A DNA stretch of 64,000 bases, taken from positions 2,217,942 through 2,281,941 of the forward strand of contig NZ_BAAARN010000001.1 of assembly GCF_039532215.1 (NCBI RefSeq), written 5' to 3'. The stretch's first letter is position 1; the number at the start of each line of letters is the position of its first letter. The notes below the pieces were generated by a model. The model ran no database searches. It was not told the DNA's origin and worked only from the letters and a program-made list of their open reading frames with translations. The DNA comes from Pedococcus aerophilus (lineage in GTDB: Bacteria > Actinomycetota > Actinomycetes > Actinomycetales > Dermatophilaceae). This document shows positions 17,150 through 26,102 of this stretch, in pieces. Both the position numbers and the translations under genes were made by a program.

Positions 17150-18345
17150 AGCGGAGGTCCTTCGGTGGTGCGGGAGGGGTCGAGCAGGCCGAGCTCGTCG
17201 GCGAGGATCAGGTACATGCCGTGCGACCACAGCAGCGGTGTCGCAACCTCACCCCAGCGCTCGATCCACTCGGCGCGGGACTCGGGGTGCAGGAGGTGGT
17301 CGGGCACCTGCTCCGGCATCTCGCCGGCCACGGTCGCGTGGGCGGCGATCCAGTGCAGGTGCCGCAGGGCCCCGTCCCGGTCACCGGCGACGGCGAGGTT
17401 CCAGCCCAGGAGCGCCGACAGGAGCAGCCACTGACCACCGCCGTAGAAGACGTCGGCGCGGAAGCGGTGCACGCCGCCGTCCACGTCGAGGTCGGCGGCG
17501 ACCTTGGCGAGCGTGCCCGCGGCCAGCGGGCTGCCGGGCTCGGCGAGGCGGAACGGCACGACGCAGGACGGCAGCGAGCCGTCGACCGCGGTGGTCCCGA
17601 GCCACTTCACGAAGTGGGCGTCCGCGGGGCCCGTCCCAGCGGCCGGATCGTGGCCGGAGGTCACACCCTGGCTGAGCGCCAAGGCGGCGGCACCCTGCGA
17701 CGCCGCCCTGGCACGGTTGGAGCGTCCTTCGTCGAGGACGCCGGAGTCGGCGATGTCACGCAGCCCGCCGGCGACGGCGCCCAGGGTCGACACGTGACGG
17801 TGCTCCACGTGCTCCTCCCACCAGTCGTAGCAGGCGAGGTCCCAGAACGCGGAGAGGAAGTCGACCGCGACCTCGATGCCCGGCAGCCACCGGGTGAGGT
17901 CGCCGCCGTGGCGCTGAGCGTGGGCGACGAGCGACCACAGCCAGGTGCCGTAGCCGTCGGTCTGGAAGTCCCACCACGGGTCGGAGCCGTCGAGGCCATC
18001 GAAGGTGAAGCGGGTGGGGAGCATGCGGGCCAGCGGCACCTCGACACCACGGGCAGCGTCGGCCACGAGGCCGTCGACCTGCTCGCGTCGTGCGCCCAGG
18101 ACCCGGCTCACCCAGTCGTGGTAGCGATCGGCGGACGCGGTGTCGCCGTACCGCGAGATCCCCTCGGCGGTGAACGACCCGTCGCGCAGCCACGCGTACC
18201 CGCGGTACGCCGAGAACGTCGGGGAGGCGGGGTACGCCCCACCCTCGTGCTGGTGCTCGGTGATCACCGCGTGACTGCGGTGGGCGAGCTCCAGCAGCGC
18301 ATCGTTGAGGGGGACCGCCGGTGCGGTCTCGGGGAGGGAGGTCAT
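17146..18345 (-). CDS. GH15 glucohydrolase, probable isomaltose glucohydrolase
   Basis: This 399-residue, cytoplasmic (alpha/alpha)6-barrel protein has GH15 landmarks: YAWLRDGSF near residue 50, DPWWDFQTDGYGTWLW near 125, YDWWEEHVEH near 175 (a candidate general acid region) and GEVATPLLWSHGMYL near 375, holding the likely base Glu. It lacks the N-terminal beta domain of long glucoamylases and fits the short inverting isomaltose glucohydrolase type. It would split isomaltose, released from the cyclic tetrasaccharide by the adjacent GH31, into two glucoses. It sits downstream of the sugar-binding protein gene in the ROK-led operon. Confidence 0.82.
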   Translation of the reverse strand: MTSLPETAPAVPLNDALLELAHRSHAVITEHQHEGGAYPASPTFSAYRGYAWLRDGSFTAEGISRYGDTASADRYHDWVSRVLGARREQVDGLVADAARGVEVPLARMLPTRFTFDGLDGSDPWWDFQTDGYGTWLWSLVAHAQRHGGDLTRWLPGIEVAVDFLSAFWDLACYDWWEEHVEHRHVSTLGAVAGGLRDIADSGVLDEGRSNRARAASQGAAALALSQGVTSGHDPAAGTGPADAHFVKWLGTTAVDGSLPSCVVPFRLAEPGSPLAAGTLAKVAADLDVDGGVHRFRADVFYGGGQWLLLSALLGWNLAVAGDRDGALRHLHWIAAHATVAGEMPEQVPDHLLHPESRAEWIERWGEVATPLLWSHGMYLILADELGLLDPSRTTEGPPL

Positions 18346-18447
18346 GTCGTCCAGTCCGGTGGGGTGGCGGGTGGAGAGCGGCTGCCGGATCGACCAGGGG
18401 TTCGACCCGGCAGCCGCCGCGGGGGTGGGTGGTGCGACCGGCGGTGG

Positions 18448-18479
18448 CCGGCGACCACCCGGGGTGGTTCGGTCGCCGG
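18448..18479 (-). terminator. Hairpin after the sugar-binding protein gene
   Basis: CCGGCGACC (18448-18456) pairs with GGTCGCCGG (18471-18479), with three more inner pairs. It lies between the binding-protein stop and the GH15 start. A partial terminator here would lower expression of the enzymes relative to the binding protein, a common arrangement in ABC sugar operons. Confidence 0.45.
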
Positions 18480-18516
18480 GGGGCGACCGGACCGCCTCAG
18501 GGGTCAGCGGTGCGCG

Positions 18517-19782
18517 CTACTTGAGGAGCGCGTTGACCGCCTTCTCTGCATCGGCCATGGCGGCGGCGACGGTCTTGCGACCGGCAGCGGCGGCGCTGAG
18601 CTCCTTGCCCACGGCGTCCTGCATCTCCTGCTGGCGCTCGATCACCGGCGGGAGCACGGTGGCGTCGAGCGAGTCGAACACGGCCTGGCGGTTGGCCGGC
18701 TTGCCCGCGTCGAGGTAGGAGGCGAGCTTGGCCTCGTCGGCGACCGGCGGCAGCTCCCAGCTGGTCTCGAGACGCTTCTGGGCCATCTCGTCCGAGGACG
18801 TCAGGAAGGTGATCCACTTCTGCGCGGCGGCCTGGTTCTTGCTCTGCGCGGAGACGACGGCACCGTTGGTGAACATCGCCGAGGCCTTCTTGGTGTTGCC
18901 CGGCTCGACGGCGATGTCCCAGTCGAACTTGGCGTCGGCCATGCCCGAGAACATCCAGATGCCGGTGTGCCACATGGCGAGCTTGCCGCTCTTGAACAGC
19001 TTGCTGTCGAAGTCGGGCGTGCCCGCACCATCGGCCTCGGTCGGCATGGTCTTGCCGGCCTTGGAGACGAGGAACTCGGCGGCGGCACGACCGGCGTCGG
19101 AGTTGAACGTCGCGGTCTTCTTGTCGGCGCTGAGGAACTCGCCGCCGGACTGGCCCAGGGCCTTGTAGAACTCGAAGAACGAGATGGGCTGGTAGTCGCC
19201 CCAGACCTTCTTCGACTTGTCGGTCAGCTTGGCCGCGGCGGCCTGCTCGTCCTTCCAGGTCCAGTCGGCGGTGGGCTCGGCGACGCCGGCGGCCTTGAAG
19301 AGGTCCTTGTTGTAGAACAGGACGACGTTGGAGAACGACTCGGGCAGGCCGTACTGCTTGCCGTCGGCGGAGAACGCCTCGAGCAGCGACGGCTTGTACT
19401 TCGAGCCCTCGACGTCCTTGAGCTCGGCGAGCGAGCCGTTGGAGGCGTAGGTCACGAAGTTCTCGTAGTTGAGCTCGAACGCGTCACCCGCGGTGCCACC
19501 GGCGACGGCCGTCTGGAGCTTGGTGAAGTAGTCGTCGTACGGCGTGGTCTCGATCTGGACCGTGACGTCCGGGTTGGCCTTCTCGAACGCCGACTTGATC
19601 GCGTCGAGGTCCTGCTCGTGGCCACCGTTGGCGGAGAAGTTCATGTAGCGGATCGTGGTCTTGCCACCCGACGACGCAGCGTCGACGGACTTGGTCGCGG
19701 ACCCCTGCGCGCAGGCGCCGAGCGCCAGCGCCAGACCGGCGACGAGGGCAGGCGCGACGCTGCGCCTGGCGAGGTTGATCAT
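18517..19782 (-). CDS. ABC sugar transporter, solute-binding lipoprotein
   Basis: This 421-residue protein starts MINLARRSVAPALVAGLALALGAC, a lipoprotein signal with lipobox LGAC and Cys24 as the lipidation site. The mature part has the MalE-like group 1 fold: TTIRYMNFSANGG, AFEKANPDVTVQIETTPYDDY, LPESFSNVVLFYNKDLF and GKLAMWHTGIWMF. It would capture the oligosaccharide at the outer face of the membrane. AAAGGAACACC precedes the ATG. The permeases are directly upstream. No ATPase gene is present, so a shared MsiK-type ATPase is likely, as is usual in actinobacteria. The cyclic tetrasaccharide is the expected ligand from context. Confidence 0.92.
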   Translation of the reverse strand: MINLARRSVAPALVAGLALALGACAQGSATKSVDAASSGGKTTIRYMNFSANGGHEQDLDAIKSAFEKANPDVTVQIETTPYDDYFTKLQTAVAGGTAGDAFELNYENFVTYASNGSLAELKDVEGSKYKPSLLEAFSADGKQYGLPESFSNVVLFYNKDLFKAAGVAEPTADWTWKDEQAAAAKLTDKSKKVWGDYQPISFFEFYKALGQSGGEFLSADKKTATFNSDAGRAAAEFLVSKAGKTMPTEADGAGTPDFDSKLFKSGKLAMWHTGIWMFSGMADAKFDWDIAVEPGNTKKASAMFTNGAVVSAQSKNQAAAQKWITFLTSSDEMAQKRLETSWELPPVADEAKLASYLDAGKPANRQAVFDSLDATVLPPVIERQQEMQDAVGKELSAAAAGRKTVAAAMADAEKAVNALLK

Positions 19783-19872
19783 GGTGTTCCTTTCAGGGGC
19801 CTGCCGCGTTCCGGGTGGCGCACGGTCGGGTGGTGGTGCTGTGTATGGAGTGGACTGGGGTTCGGGTGCCGG

Positions 19873-20793
19873 CTACTTGATGCCGGTGTGGGCGACGCCG
19901 GCGATGATGTGTCGCTGCGCGAGGAGGTAGACGATCGCGATCGGCAGGATCGAGAACACCGACCCGGCCATGACGACGTCCCACTCGGTGGTGAACTGGC
20001 CCTGGAGCGTGGCGAGCCCCAGCGGCAGGGTCATGAACTCGGGGGAGCGGATGACGACCAGCGGCCACAGGAAGCTGTTCCAGCTGCCCATGAACGCGAA
20101 CACCGCGACGGTGGCCAGGGCCGGCTTGATCAGCGGCAGGATGATGGTCGCGAAGATCCGCAGGTGGCCGGCGCCGTCGATGGTCGCGGCCTCGTCGAGC
20201 TCCTTGGGCACCGACTCGACCGCCTGGCGCAGCAGGAACACCCCGAACGCCGAGGCGATCGACGGGGCCAGCAGTGCCATGTAGGTGTCCTGGAGGTTCA
20301 GCGCCTTCATCTCGATGAACAGCGGGACGACCAGCACCTGCATCGGCACCATCAGCGTCGCGAGGTACAGCGCGAACACGACGTTCTTGCCCTTGAACGG
20401 CAGCCGGGCGAACCCGTACGCCGCCATCGACCCCGTGACGAGCTGCAGGAGGGTGGACGCGACCGCGACCCACAGGGAGTTCACGACGATCCGCCACATC
20501 GGGAGCGTTTCGAGCAGCGTCCGGTATGCAGCCAGGGTCGGGTTCTCGACGATGAGCGTCGGTCCGCCGGCGAGGCTTCCCTCGGGGGTGATCGACGTGA
20601 TGACCGTCCAGAGGAACGGGAAGAGCATCACGACCGCACCGGCGAGCACCGCGGCATACCGGAGCAGGCCCAGGGGGCGCAGCGGGCGGCGGTTGCGTTC
20701 CACGGGTTCGGGCGCCCCACCGGTGGCAGGAACCGTTGCCGCAGTGGGCGATCCGACGGCGATCGGGGCTTCGGGAGTCAGCAGCTCAGGCAT
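19873..20793 (-). CDS. ABC sugar transporter permease, MalG-like
   Basis: This 306-residue protein has a variable 40-residue cytoplasmic head, then six membrane helices with the MalG-type loop EAATIDGAGHLRIFATIILPLIKPAL (the EAA motif that docks the ATPase). It ends with QRHIIAGVAHTGIK, a typical CUT1 permease terminus. It pairs with the MalF-like permease upstream; the two frames overlap by 8 bp (ATGCCTGA). It forms the membrane channel with that partner and depends on an ATPase encoded elsewhere. Confidence 0.93.
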   Translation of the reverse strand: MPELLTPEAPIAVGSPTAATVPATGGAPEPVERNRRPLRPLGLLRYAAVLAGAVVMLFPFLWTVITSITPEGSLAGGPTLIVENPTLAAYRTLLETLPMWRIVVNSLWVAVASTLLQLVTGSMAAYGFARLPFKGKNVVFALYLATLMVPMQVLVVPLFIEMKALNLQDTYMALLAPSIASAFGVFLLRQAVESVPKELDEAATIDGAGHLRIFATIILPLIKPALATVAVFAFMGSWNSFLWPLVVIRSPEFMTLPLGLATLQGQFTTEWDVVMAGSVFSILPIAIVYLLAQRHIIAGVAHTGIK

Positions 20794-21727
20794 AGTGCAC
20801 CCACCGGCGTTGGCCGCGGATCTGCACCGCGGTGATGAGCAGGATGACGGCGAAGAGGATCCACGAGAGGGCGCTGGCCTCGCCGGCGCGGCCGTAGCGG
20901 AAGGTGAGGTCGTAGATCTGGCCGACCACGACCTGGCTGGAGCCGGACGGCCCGCCGCCGGTCATGACGTAGACCTGGTCGAAGACCTGGAAGCCGTTGA
21001 TCAGCGAGATGACGATGACGAAGAACGTCGAGGGCGACAGCAGCGGGAGCGTGATCCGCCAGAACCGCTGCCAGCCGTTCGCGCCGTCGGCCCACGCGGC
21101 CTCGAGGACGTCCTGCGGGATGGCCTGGAGCCCGGCGAGCATGATGACCATGACGAAGCCCAGGTCCTTCCACGCCGAGGAGAGGATGACGGCGGGCAGG
21201 GCCCAGTTGGGGTCGGTCCACCAGCCCGGCTGGGGCAGCCCCACCGCACCGAGGAGGGTGTTGACCAGGCCGTTGGTGGGGTTGAGCAGCCACTTCCACA
21301 CCAGCGCCACGACGACCCAGCTCGTGACGACCGGGAGGAAGTAGGCGGCCCGGAAGAAGGAGCGTCCGGCGAGCTTCTGGTTGAGCGCCATCGCCAGCCC
21401 GAGCCCACCGGCGAAGACGAGGGGCAGGTATCCGGCGCAGTAGATGAGCGTGTGCAGGAAGACCGTGCGGGTGCTGGGGTCGGTGAGCAGGGTGCGGTAG
21501 TTGTCCAGGCCCACCCACTCCATCGGGGAGATGAGGTTCCACGAGTGCAGGCTCACCCAGACCGAGGAGATCATCGGCACGGCCGTGAACAGCACGAGCG
21601 GCACGGCGCTGGGGGCGAGGAAGAACAGCACCCAGCCGAGCTTGCGCAGCCCGGAGCGCCGGGGCCGCGGGCTGCTCGACGCCGAGGTCGCGGGCTTGGC
21701 CCGGCCGGTGAGCTGCGCGGCGGTCAT
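20786..21727 (-). CDS. ABC sugar transporter permease, MalF-like
   Basis: This 313-residue protein has an N-terminal cytoplasmic segment, then [19 protein letters not shown] and further membrane helices. The EAA-type loop is [23 protein letters not shown]. The short size without the large periplasmic loop of E. coli MalF is normal for Gram-positive CUT1 permeases. Its ATG overlaps the stop of the ROK regulator gene as ATGA, and its end overlaps the MalG-like gene, so regulator and transporter are translated together. Confidence 0.93.
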   Translation of the reverse strand: MTAAQLTGRAKPATSASSSPRPRRSGLRKLGWVLFFLAPSAVPLVLFTAVPMISSVWVSLHSWNLISPMEWVGLDNYRTLLTDPSTRTVFLHTLIYCAGYLPLVFAGGLGLAMALNQKLAGRSFFRAAYFLPVVTSWVVVALVWKWLLNPTNGLVNTLLGAVGLPQPGWWTDPNWALPAVILSSAWKDLGFVMVIMLAGLQAIPQDVLEAAWADGANGWQRFWRITLPLLSPSTFFVIVISLINGFQVFDQVYVMTGGGPSGSSQVVVGQIYDLTFRYGRAGEASALSWILFAVILLITAVQIRGQRRWVHYA

Positions 21728-22938
21728 CGGGCACCTGCCGTGGCGACGTCCTGGAGACGGGCGCGGACGAGCTCACCCTGCTCCCCGGCGGTGTCGGCGT
21801 CGAACGACGAGGCGAGCACGAGGCACGCGGCGCCGACGGCCCACTGGCTCTCGGTCCAGGACTCGGTGACGTAGGGGACGCCGCGCCGGGCCGGCATGAG
21901 GTGACGGCGGAACGACTCCTCGAACCCGCCCTGCCAGAAGGTCCACTCCGTCATGCCCTCGCCCATGAGGACGATCAGCTCGGGGTCGAGGATGTGGACC
22001 ACGCCGGAGAGTCCGCGGCCGAGCAGGCGGCCGGCCTCGGCATACACGGCCTGAGCACGCTCCTCACCCGCGTGGGCGGCGGCGGCGAGCTCGGTCATGC
22101 CGGCGTCCGGGCCGACGACACCGGTGGCGCGAGCGGCGGCCAGCAGTCCGCTCTCGCCGATGTGCGCCTCGAGGCAGCCGGTGTTGCCGCAGCCGCAGAC
22201 GGGTCCGTCGACGGTGACCGGGATGTGCCCGATCTCGCCGGCGCCACCGTGTGCACCGCGGCTGACCGAGCCCTGGGTGACGATGCCGCAGCCGATGCCG
22301 CGGCCGATGGTGACCACGAGGTAGGACGAGTGGCGCCGGCCGATGCCGTAGACGCTCTCGGCGGCGGCGAGGGTGTTGACGTCGTTGTCGACCAGCACCG
22401 GCACGCCGAGGGCGTCCCGCAGGCGGGGGCCCACGGGGGCCCGGTCCCAACCGAGGGTCGGGGCGTCGACGACGCCGGACGCCTGGGAGTCGACGGCACC
22501 CGGGAGGCCGACGCCGACCCCGAGCAGGTGGCCGTCGTGGGCGTCGACCGCGGCGCGGAGGATGTCGCACAGCGCGTCGAGCGCCGAAGGGTGGGCGGGG
22601 TCGAAGGGCACCGTGCGCGACGAGCGGACAGTGCCGTCGAGGTCGACCGAGACGAGGGCGACGTGGTCAGCGGTGACCTTGGCACCGATGGCGCCGCCGG
22701 CGGTGCGGACCAGGCCGAGCAGCCGTGCCGGGCGGCCGCCCTGGCTGGGCACCGACTCGAGCTCGGTGACGAGCTCGCGGGCCAGCAGCTCCTTGGTCGT
22801 CTGCGTCACCGTGGCCGGGCTGACGCCGAGCGAGCGGGCGATCTCGGCCCGGGAGCTCGGCCCCCGGGTGCCCAGGAGGCCCAGCACCGCGGCGCGCACG
22901 AGGTCGCCACGTGTGGTCACCTGCCCGTTCTGAGACAT
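21724..22938 (-). CDS. ROK-family transcriptional regulator
   Basis: The protein is 404 residues. The N-terminal winged helix ([20 protein letters not shown], then [20 protein letters not shown]) is followed by a ROK sugar-kinase-like domain with [35 protein letters not shown] and the zinc motif [12 protein letters not shown]. Such regulators bind sugars or sugar phosphates and usually repress uptake operons. It leads the transporter operon, and its own promoter has the operator TTTGGTACTAAATTTAG just past the -10. The same operator controls the secreted-enzyme operon. Autorepression and release by a breakdown product such as isomaltose or glucose are inferred. Confidence 0.92.
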   Translation of the reverse strand: MSQNGQVTTRGDLVRAAVLGLLGTRGPSSRAEIARSLGVSPATVTQTTKELLARELVTELESVPSQGGRPARLLGLVRTAGGAIGAKVTADHVALVSVDLDGTVRSSRTVPFDPAHPSALDALCDILRAAVDAHDGHLLGVGVGLPGAVDSQASGVVDAPTLGWDRAPVGPRLRDALGVPVLVDNDVNTLAAAESVYGIGRRHSSYLVVTIGRGIGCGIVTQGSVSRGAHGGAGEIGHIPVTVDGPVCGCGNTGCLEAHIGESGLLAAARATGVVGPDAGMTELAAAAHAGEERAQAVYAEAGRLLGRGLSGVVHILDPELIVLMGEGMTEWTFWQGGFEESFRRHLMPARRGVPYVTESWTESQWAVGAACLVLASSFDADTAGEQGELVRARLQDVATAGAR

Positions 22939-22956
22939 CGTCGACTCATCCCTTTG

Positions 22957-23006
22957 TTTGGTACTAAATTTAGGAGGAACATAAGCCCCCTCTAGAGCCG
23001 CGTCAA
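22957..23006 (-). promoter_or_regulatory. Promoter and ROK operator of the transporter operon
   Basis: On the minus strand TTGACG (23006-23001), a 17-bp spacer and TATGTT (22983-22978) form a clear housekeeping promoter. The operator (plus strand TTTGGTACTAAATTTAG, 22957-22973) begins 4 bp after the -10, over the likely start site. An almost identical arrangement precedes the secreted GH31 operon. Confidence 0.8.
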
Positions 23007-23161
23007 GGACTTTCGGTGAATTGCCTCGAGACCGATCCCGGACCGTGACCTTCGCCGTCAGCGGTGGGATGACGTCGTAGTTGATCAGCAGCAGACGCGG
23101 CGAATCATGCTGTGCTGCAACTGCTTTCAGCGGTCCACAGAGGAACGATCCGGGCACGCGA

Positions 23162-23191
23162 GAGGCCCCCCGTCAGGAGCCGGGGGGCCTC
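23162..23191 (-). terminator. Hairpin after the secreted GH31 operon
   Basis: GAGGCCCCCCG (23162-23172) and CGGGGGGCCTC (23181-23191) form an 11-bp perfect stem with an 8-nt loop, 31 bp past the stop of the CBM20-bearing GH31 gene. Confidence 0.75.
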
Positions 23192-23222
23192 GGTCACGTC
23201 ACGGCGCGGCAGCCGTGGGGTC

Positions 23223-26102
23223 TCAGAACGCGCCGCTCGTCCCTGACCCCGGACCGGTCGCCGGCGTGGTGAACGCCGAGTTCGCCCCGGGTTGCCAGGC
23301 GTCGGCGGTGTCCGGGAAGTTGGCCTCCTGGCGCTTGATGCACTTCCACTCGATCGCCGTGGCCGGCGGCAGTCCGGAGACCGTGCCGGTCCACGTCGGG
23401 TAGCTCGACGCGGTGAGCTTGACCGCGCTGGCCACGGACCAGGCACCGAGCTGCGGTGCGCTGCCGACGGCATACACGGACTGCCCAGCGGTGGTGGTCC
23501 CGTTGGTGCAGGTGAACGTCTGGGTGACCACGGCCTGCCCGAGGGTGAAGGCGAACGTCTTCGCGGAGGTGACCGCGAGGGACGCGGACTTCGCCACGAC
23601 GAGGTTGCCACCGGCGTTGTACCAACCACTGCCGGCCGCGTCGAACGCCGCCTTGTTCGCCAGCTGCGGCAGGGCGCTGCCGTTGAGCGTGACGCCCGAG
23701 GCCTGCGTGTCGGTGACCAGCTCGACGACGTTGGCCCGGCTGGTCGGGGCGCCCGGGTAGGTGCCCGAGGACGCGGCGACCGTGACCGTTGCGGTGTTGC
23801 CGCTGCGGCTCTGGCTGAGCAGCGTGGTCCGCTTGGCGCCGGTCTGGTACCCCGTCGAGGTGCCGTCGTCCTCCGCCAGGTTGAACGAGCTGGCCGTGGG
23901 GTCGGAGTAGACCCGTGCCATGAGCTCACCCCGGGTCGAGCCGTCGGTCCGCTTGCCGACCGCGTTCATCGTCTTGTCGTCGACGAACATCTTGGGCAGG
24001 ATCGCCCCGGCCCTGGCGTAGGCAGGGAGCTGGAAGGCCCCGTTGACCCACAGCGGCACGTCGTTGACCCATTGGCCGGTGCTGACCGTCTTCTGGTTGG
24101 TCCGGTAGTCGAACCACGTACCGGCCGGCAGGTACATGTTGCGCTTGCGCTCACCGGCACCGGCGACGACCCCGACGAGCAGGTCCTTGCCGATCATCTT
24201 CTGGTGCGCCATCTCGCGGACGTTGGGGTCGTTCTGGAAGTAGTAGACCAACGGCGGGACGAGCGGCTCGCCCGTGGTGTTGGCCCGGTGCGCGAGCGAG
24301 TAGTAGTAGGGCGTGAGCTCGTAGCGCTGGCGGATGTTGGCCAGGTTGCTGGCGACGTCGCCGATCTGGTTCGGCGCCGTCTTGGCGCAGTTGCAGAGGT
24401 TCTCGGTGTGCGGGCGCACCGGCACGTCGAACCACGAGGAGTTGGCGAACCACTGCGTGTAGAGCTCGTTCAGGTCGGAGTTGAGCATCTCCCGGCGGAA
24501 GCCGCCGATGTCCGAGCCGAAGTAGTCGATGCCCGACATCGACATGTGCATCTGCACGTTCTGCTGCTGCGCGAGGGCGGTGAGCTTGCTGCCGATGTCA
24601 CCGGACCACATCGCGGTGCCGGTGCGCTGGATGCCTGCGGCGCCGGAGCGCGCGAGCATGAACGGGCGCTGGGTGCTGCCTGCGTCGGCATACCCCTTGG
24701 CGACACTGGCGGCCCACCGCAGGTTGTACATGTTGTGGTAGTCCGCGTGGGCGTTCTTGCCCGGCAGCACGCCGGCGACCCAGTCGTTGGCGTCGTACAT
24801 CTCGGGCTCGCCGAGGTCCAGCCAGTGGCCGGTCACGCCAGCGTTGACGAGCGGCTGGCGCTTCTGGGTGTGCCAGTAGGAGCCGGCGGCCGGCTGGGTC
24901 CAGTCGATCATCCCGCCGCGACCCCACCAGTCGTTGCTCGTGAGGTAGACGGGCGCGCACGTGGAGCAGCCGGACCGCACGAGGTAGCCGCGGCCCGCGA
25001 GGTCGGTGTGCTCGGCCAGGCCCTTCCCGACGTAGGACTCCTCGATCGGGATGACGCCGACGCCGTCGGTCGAGGCGAGGCTGGCGATCTTGCTCGTGGC
25101 GTTCGGGAAGTTGGTGCCGTCGAAGGCGAGCGTGCCCATCTTGGTGTTGTCCGACCCGGCGGTCACCCCGCCGAACCAGTTGACGTCGAGCATCATCCCG
25201 TCGAGCGGGAACTTCGACGCCCGCAGGCTCGCGAGGGTGCTGTCGAGCTCGGCCCAGTTGTCGTACCCGAACTCGGAGTTCCACAGGCCGAAGACCTTTT
25301 TCGGCGGCACCGGCGGCCGACCGGTGAGCTCCATGTAGTCCTGCCGCAGGTCGGGCAGGTCAGGACCACTCATGACGTACCAGCGCAGCTGGTCGCCGAA
25401 CGTGTCCACGGTCCACGGGTCACCCGTCAGGTCCCACTGCTGCTTGTAGACCTGGTCCAGGAGCATCCCGTAGTTGGCGTAGTTGGCACCGACCGCGAAG
25501 AGCACCGGGATCTGGGTGTTGCCCACCGGGCCGTTGTCGGTGTCGTAGACCATCGCGTTGCCGTAGTTGCCGCCCGGGGTGCGGGTCCGGCCGACGAGGT
25601 CGCCGTCGGCGCTGCCGCCGAGGTAGAACTGCTCGCCCAGGCCGTAGGCGTTCTGCATCGACGACTTCGTGATCGACAGGCCCTTCCACGCCTGGGCCAG
25701 GTTGCGCGGGCAGGTCGTGTTGAGCAGGAGCGACGGCGAGCGCGTCGTGTCGTACGTCGTTGCGCAGAGGGTGGACGTGTTGACGACGACCTGGAGGCCG
25801 GGCGTCGTCAGGGTGCCGCCGTTCTGGCTCAGGCTGGTCGGCCCGGGGTAGTTGCGCTTGGACACCTGCTCGGTGGCGAACAGGTCCGACCCCGTGCCCG
25901 GACCTGAGCCGGCACCGAGCTCGAAGTGGACCAGGTCGTTGTCGAGGAACTCCACCACGAGGTAGTTGCCCCCCGCCTGGAACTGCACCCGCTGGACCGC
26001 GGCCTGGGCCGCCGGCGAACCAGCCAGCACCATGCCGCTCGTGGCGACGAGGGCGGCGACACCGAGGCCGAGCCGCCGCTTGAGGGTTGTCGAGATCGTC
26101 AC
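23223..26102 (-). CDS. Secreted GH31 enzyme with C-terminal CBM20, probable 6-alpha-glucosyltransferase
   Basis: This 959-residue protein has a Sec signal peptide (MTISTTLKRRLGLGVAALVA to ...AAQAA). The GH31 barrel has FGLWNSEFGYDNW, DGMMLDVNWF, the nucleophile motif GHWLDLGEPEMY near residue 430 and IDYFGSDIGGFRR near 530. After beta domains, about residues 854-945 form a starch-binding CBM20 (FTCTNGTTTAGQSVYAVGSA, then APQLGAWS). The enzyme is exported and binds starch, so a transglycosylase that adds an alpha-1,6-glucosyl cap to maltooligosaccharides (the CtsZ role) fits. A plain alpha-glucosidase cannot be excluded. Its GTG overlaps the upstream gene's stop as GTGA. Confidence 0.82.
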   Translation of the reverse strand: MTISTTLKRRLGLGVAALVATSGMVLAGSPAAQAAVQRVQFQAGGNYLVVEFLDNDLVHFELGAGSGPGTGSDLFATEQVSKRNYPGPTSLSQNGGTLTTPGLQVVVNTSTLCATTYDTTRSPSLLLNTTCPRNLAQAWKGLSITKSSMQNAYGLGEQFYLGGSADGDLVGRTRTPGGNYGNAMVYDTDNGPVGNTQIPVLFAVGANYANYGMLLDQVYKQQWDLTGDPWTVDTFGDQLRWYVMSGPDLPDLRQDYMELTGRPPVPPKKVFGLWNSEFGYDNWAELDSTLASLRASKFPLDGMMLDVNWFGGVTAGSDNTKMGTLAFDGTNFPNATSKIASLASTDGVGVIPIEESYVGKGLAEHTDLAGRGYLVRSGCSTCAPVYLTSNDWWGRGGMIDWTQPAAGSYWHTQKRQPLVNAGVTGHWLDLGEPEMYDANDWVAGVLPGKNAHADYHNMYNLRWAASVAKGYADAGSTQRPFMLARSGAAGIQRTGTAMWSGDIGSKLTALAQQQNVQMHMSMSGIDYFGSDIGGFRREMLNSDLNELYTQWFANSSWFDVPVRPHTENLCNCAKTAPNQIGDVASNLANIRQRYELTPYYYSLAHRANTTGEPLVPPLVYYFQNDPNVREMAHQKMIGKDLLVGVVAGAGERKRNMYLPAGTWFDYRTNQKTVSTGQWVNDVPLWVNGAFQLPAYARAGAILPKMFVDDKTMNAVGKRTDGSTRGELMARVYSDPTASSFNLAEDDGTSTGYQTGAKRTTLLSQSRSGNTATVTVAASSGTYPGAPTSRANVVELVTDTQASGVTLNGSALPQLANKAAFDAAGSGWYNAGGNLVVAKSASLAVTSAKTFAFTLGQAVVTQTFTCTNGTTTAGQSVYAVGSAPQLGAWSVASAVKLTASSYPTWTGTVSGLPPATAIEWKCIKRQEANFPDTADAWQPGANSAFTTPATGPGSGTSGAF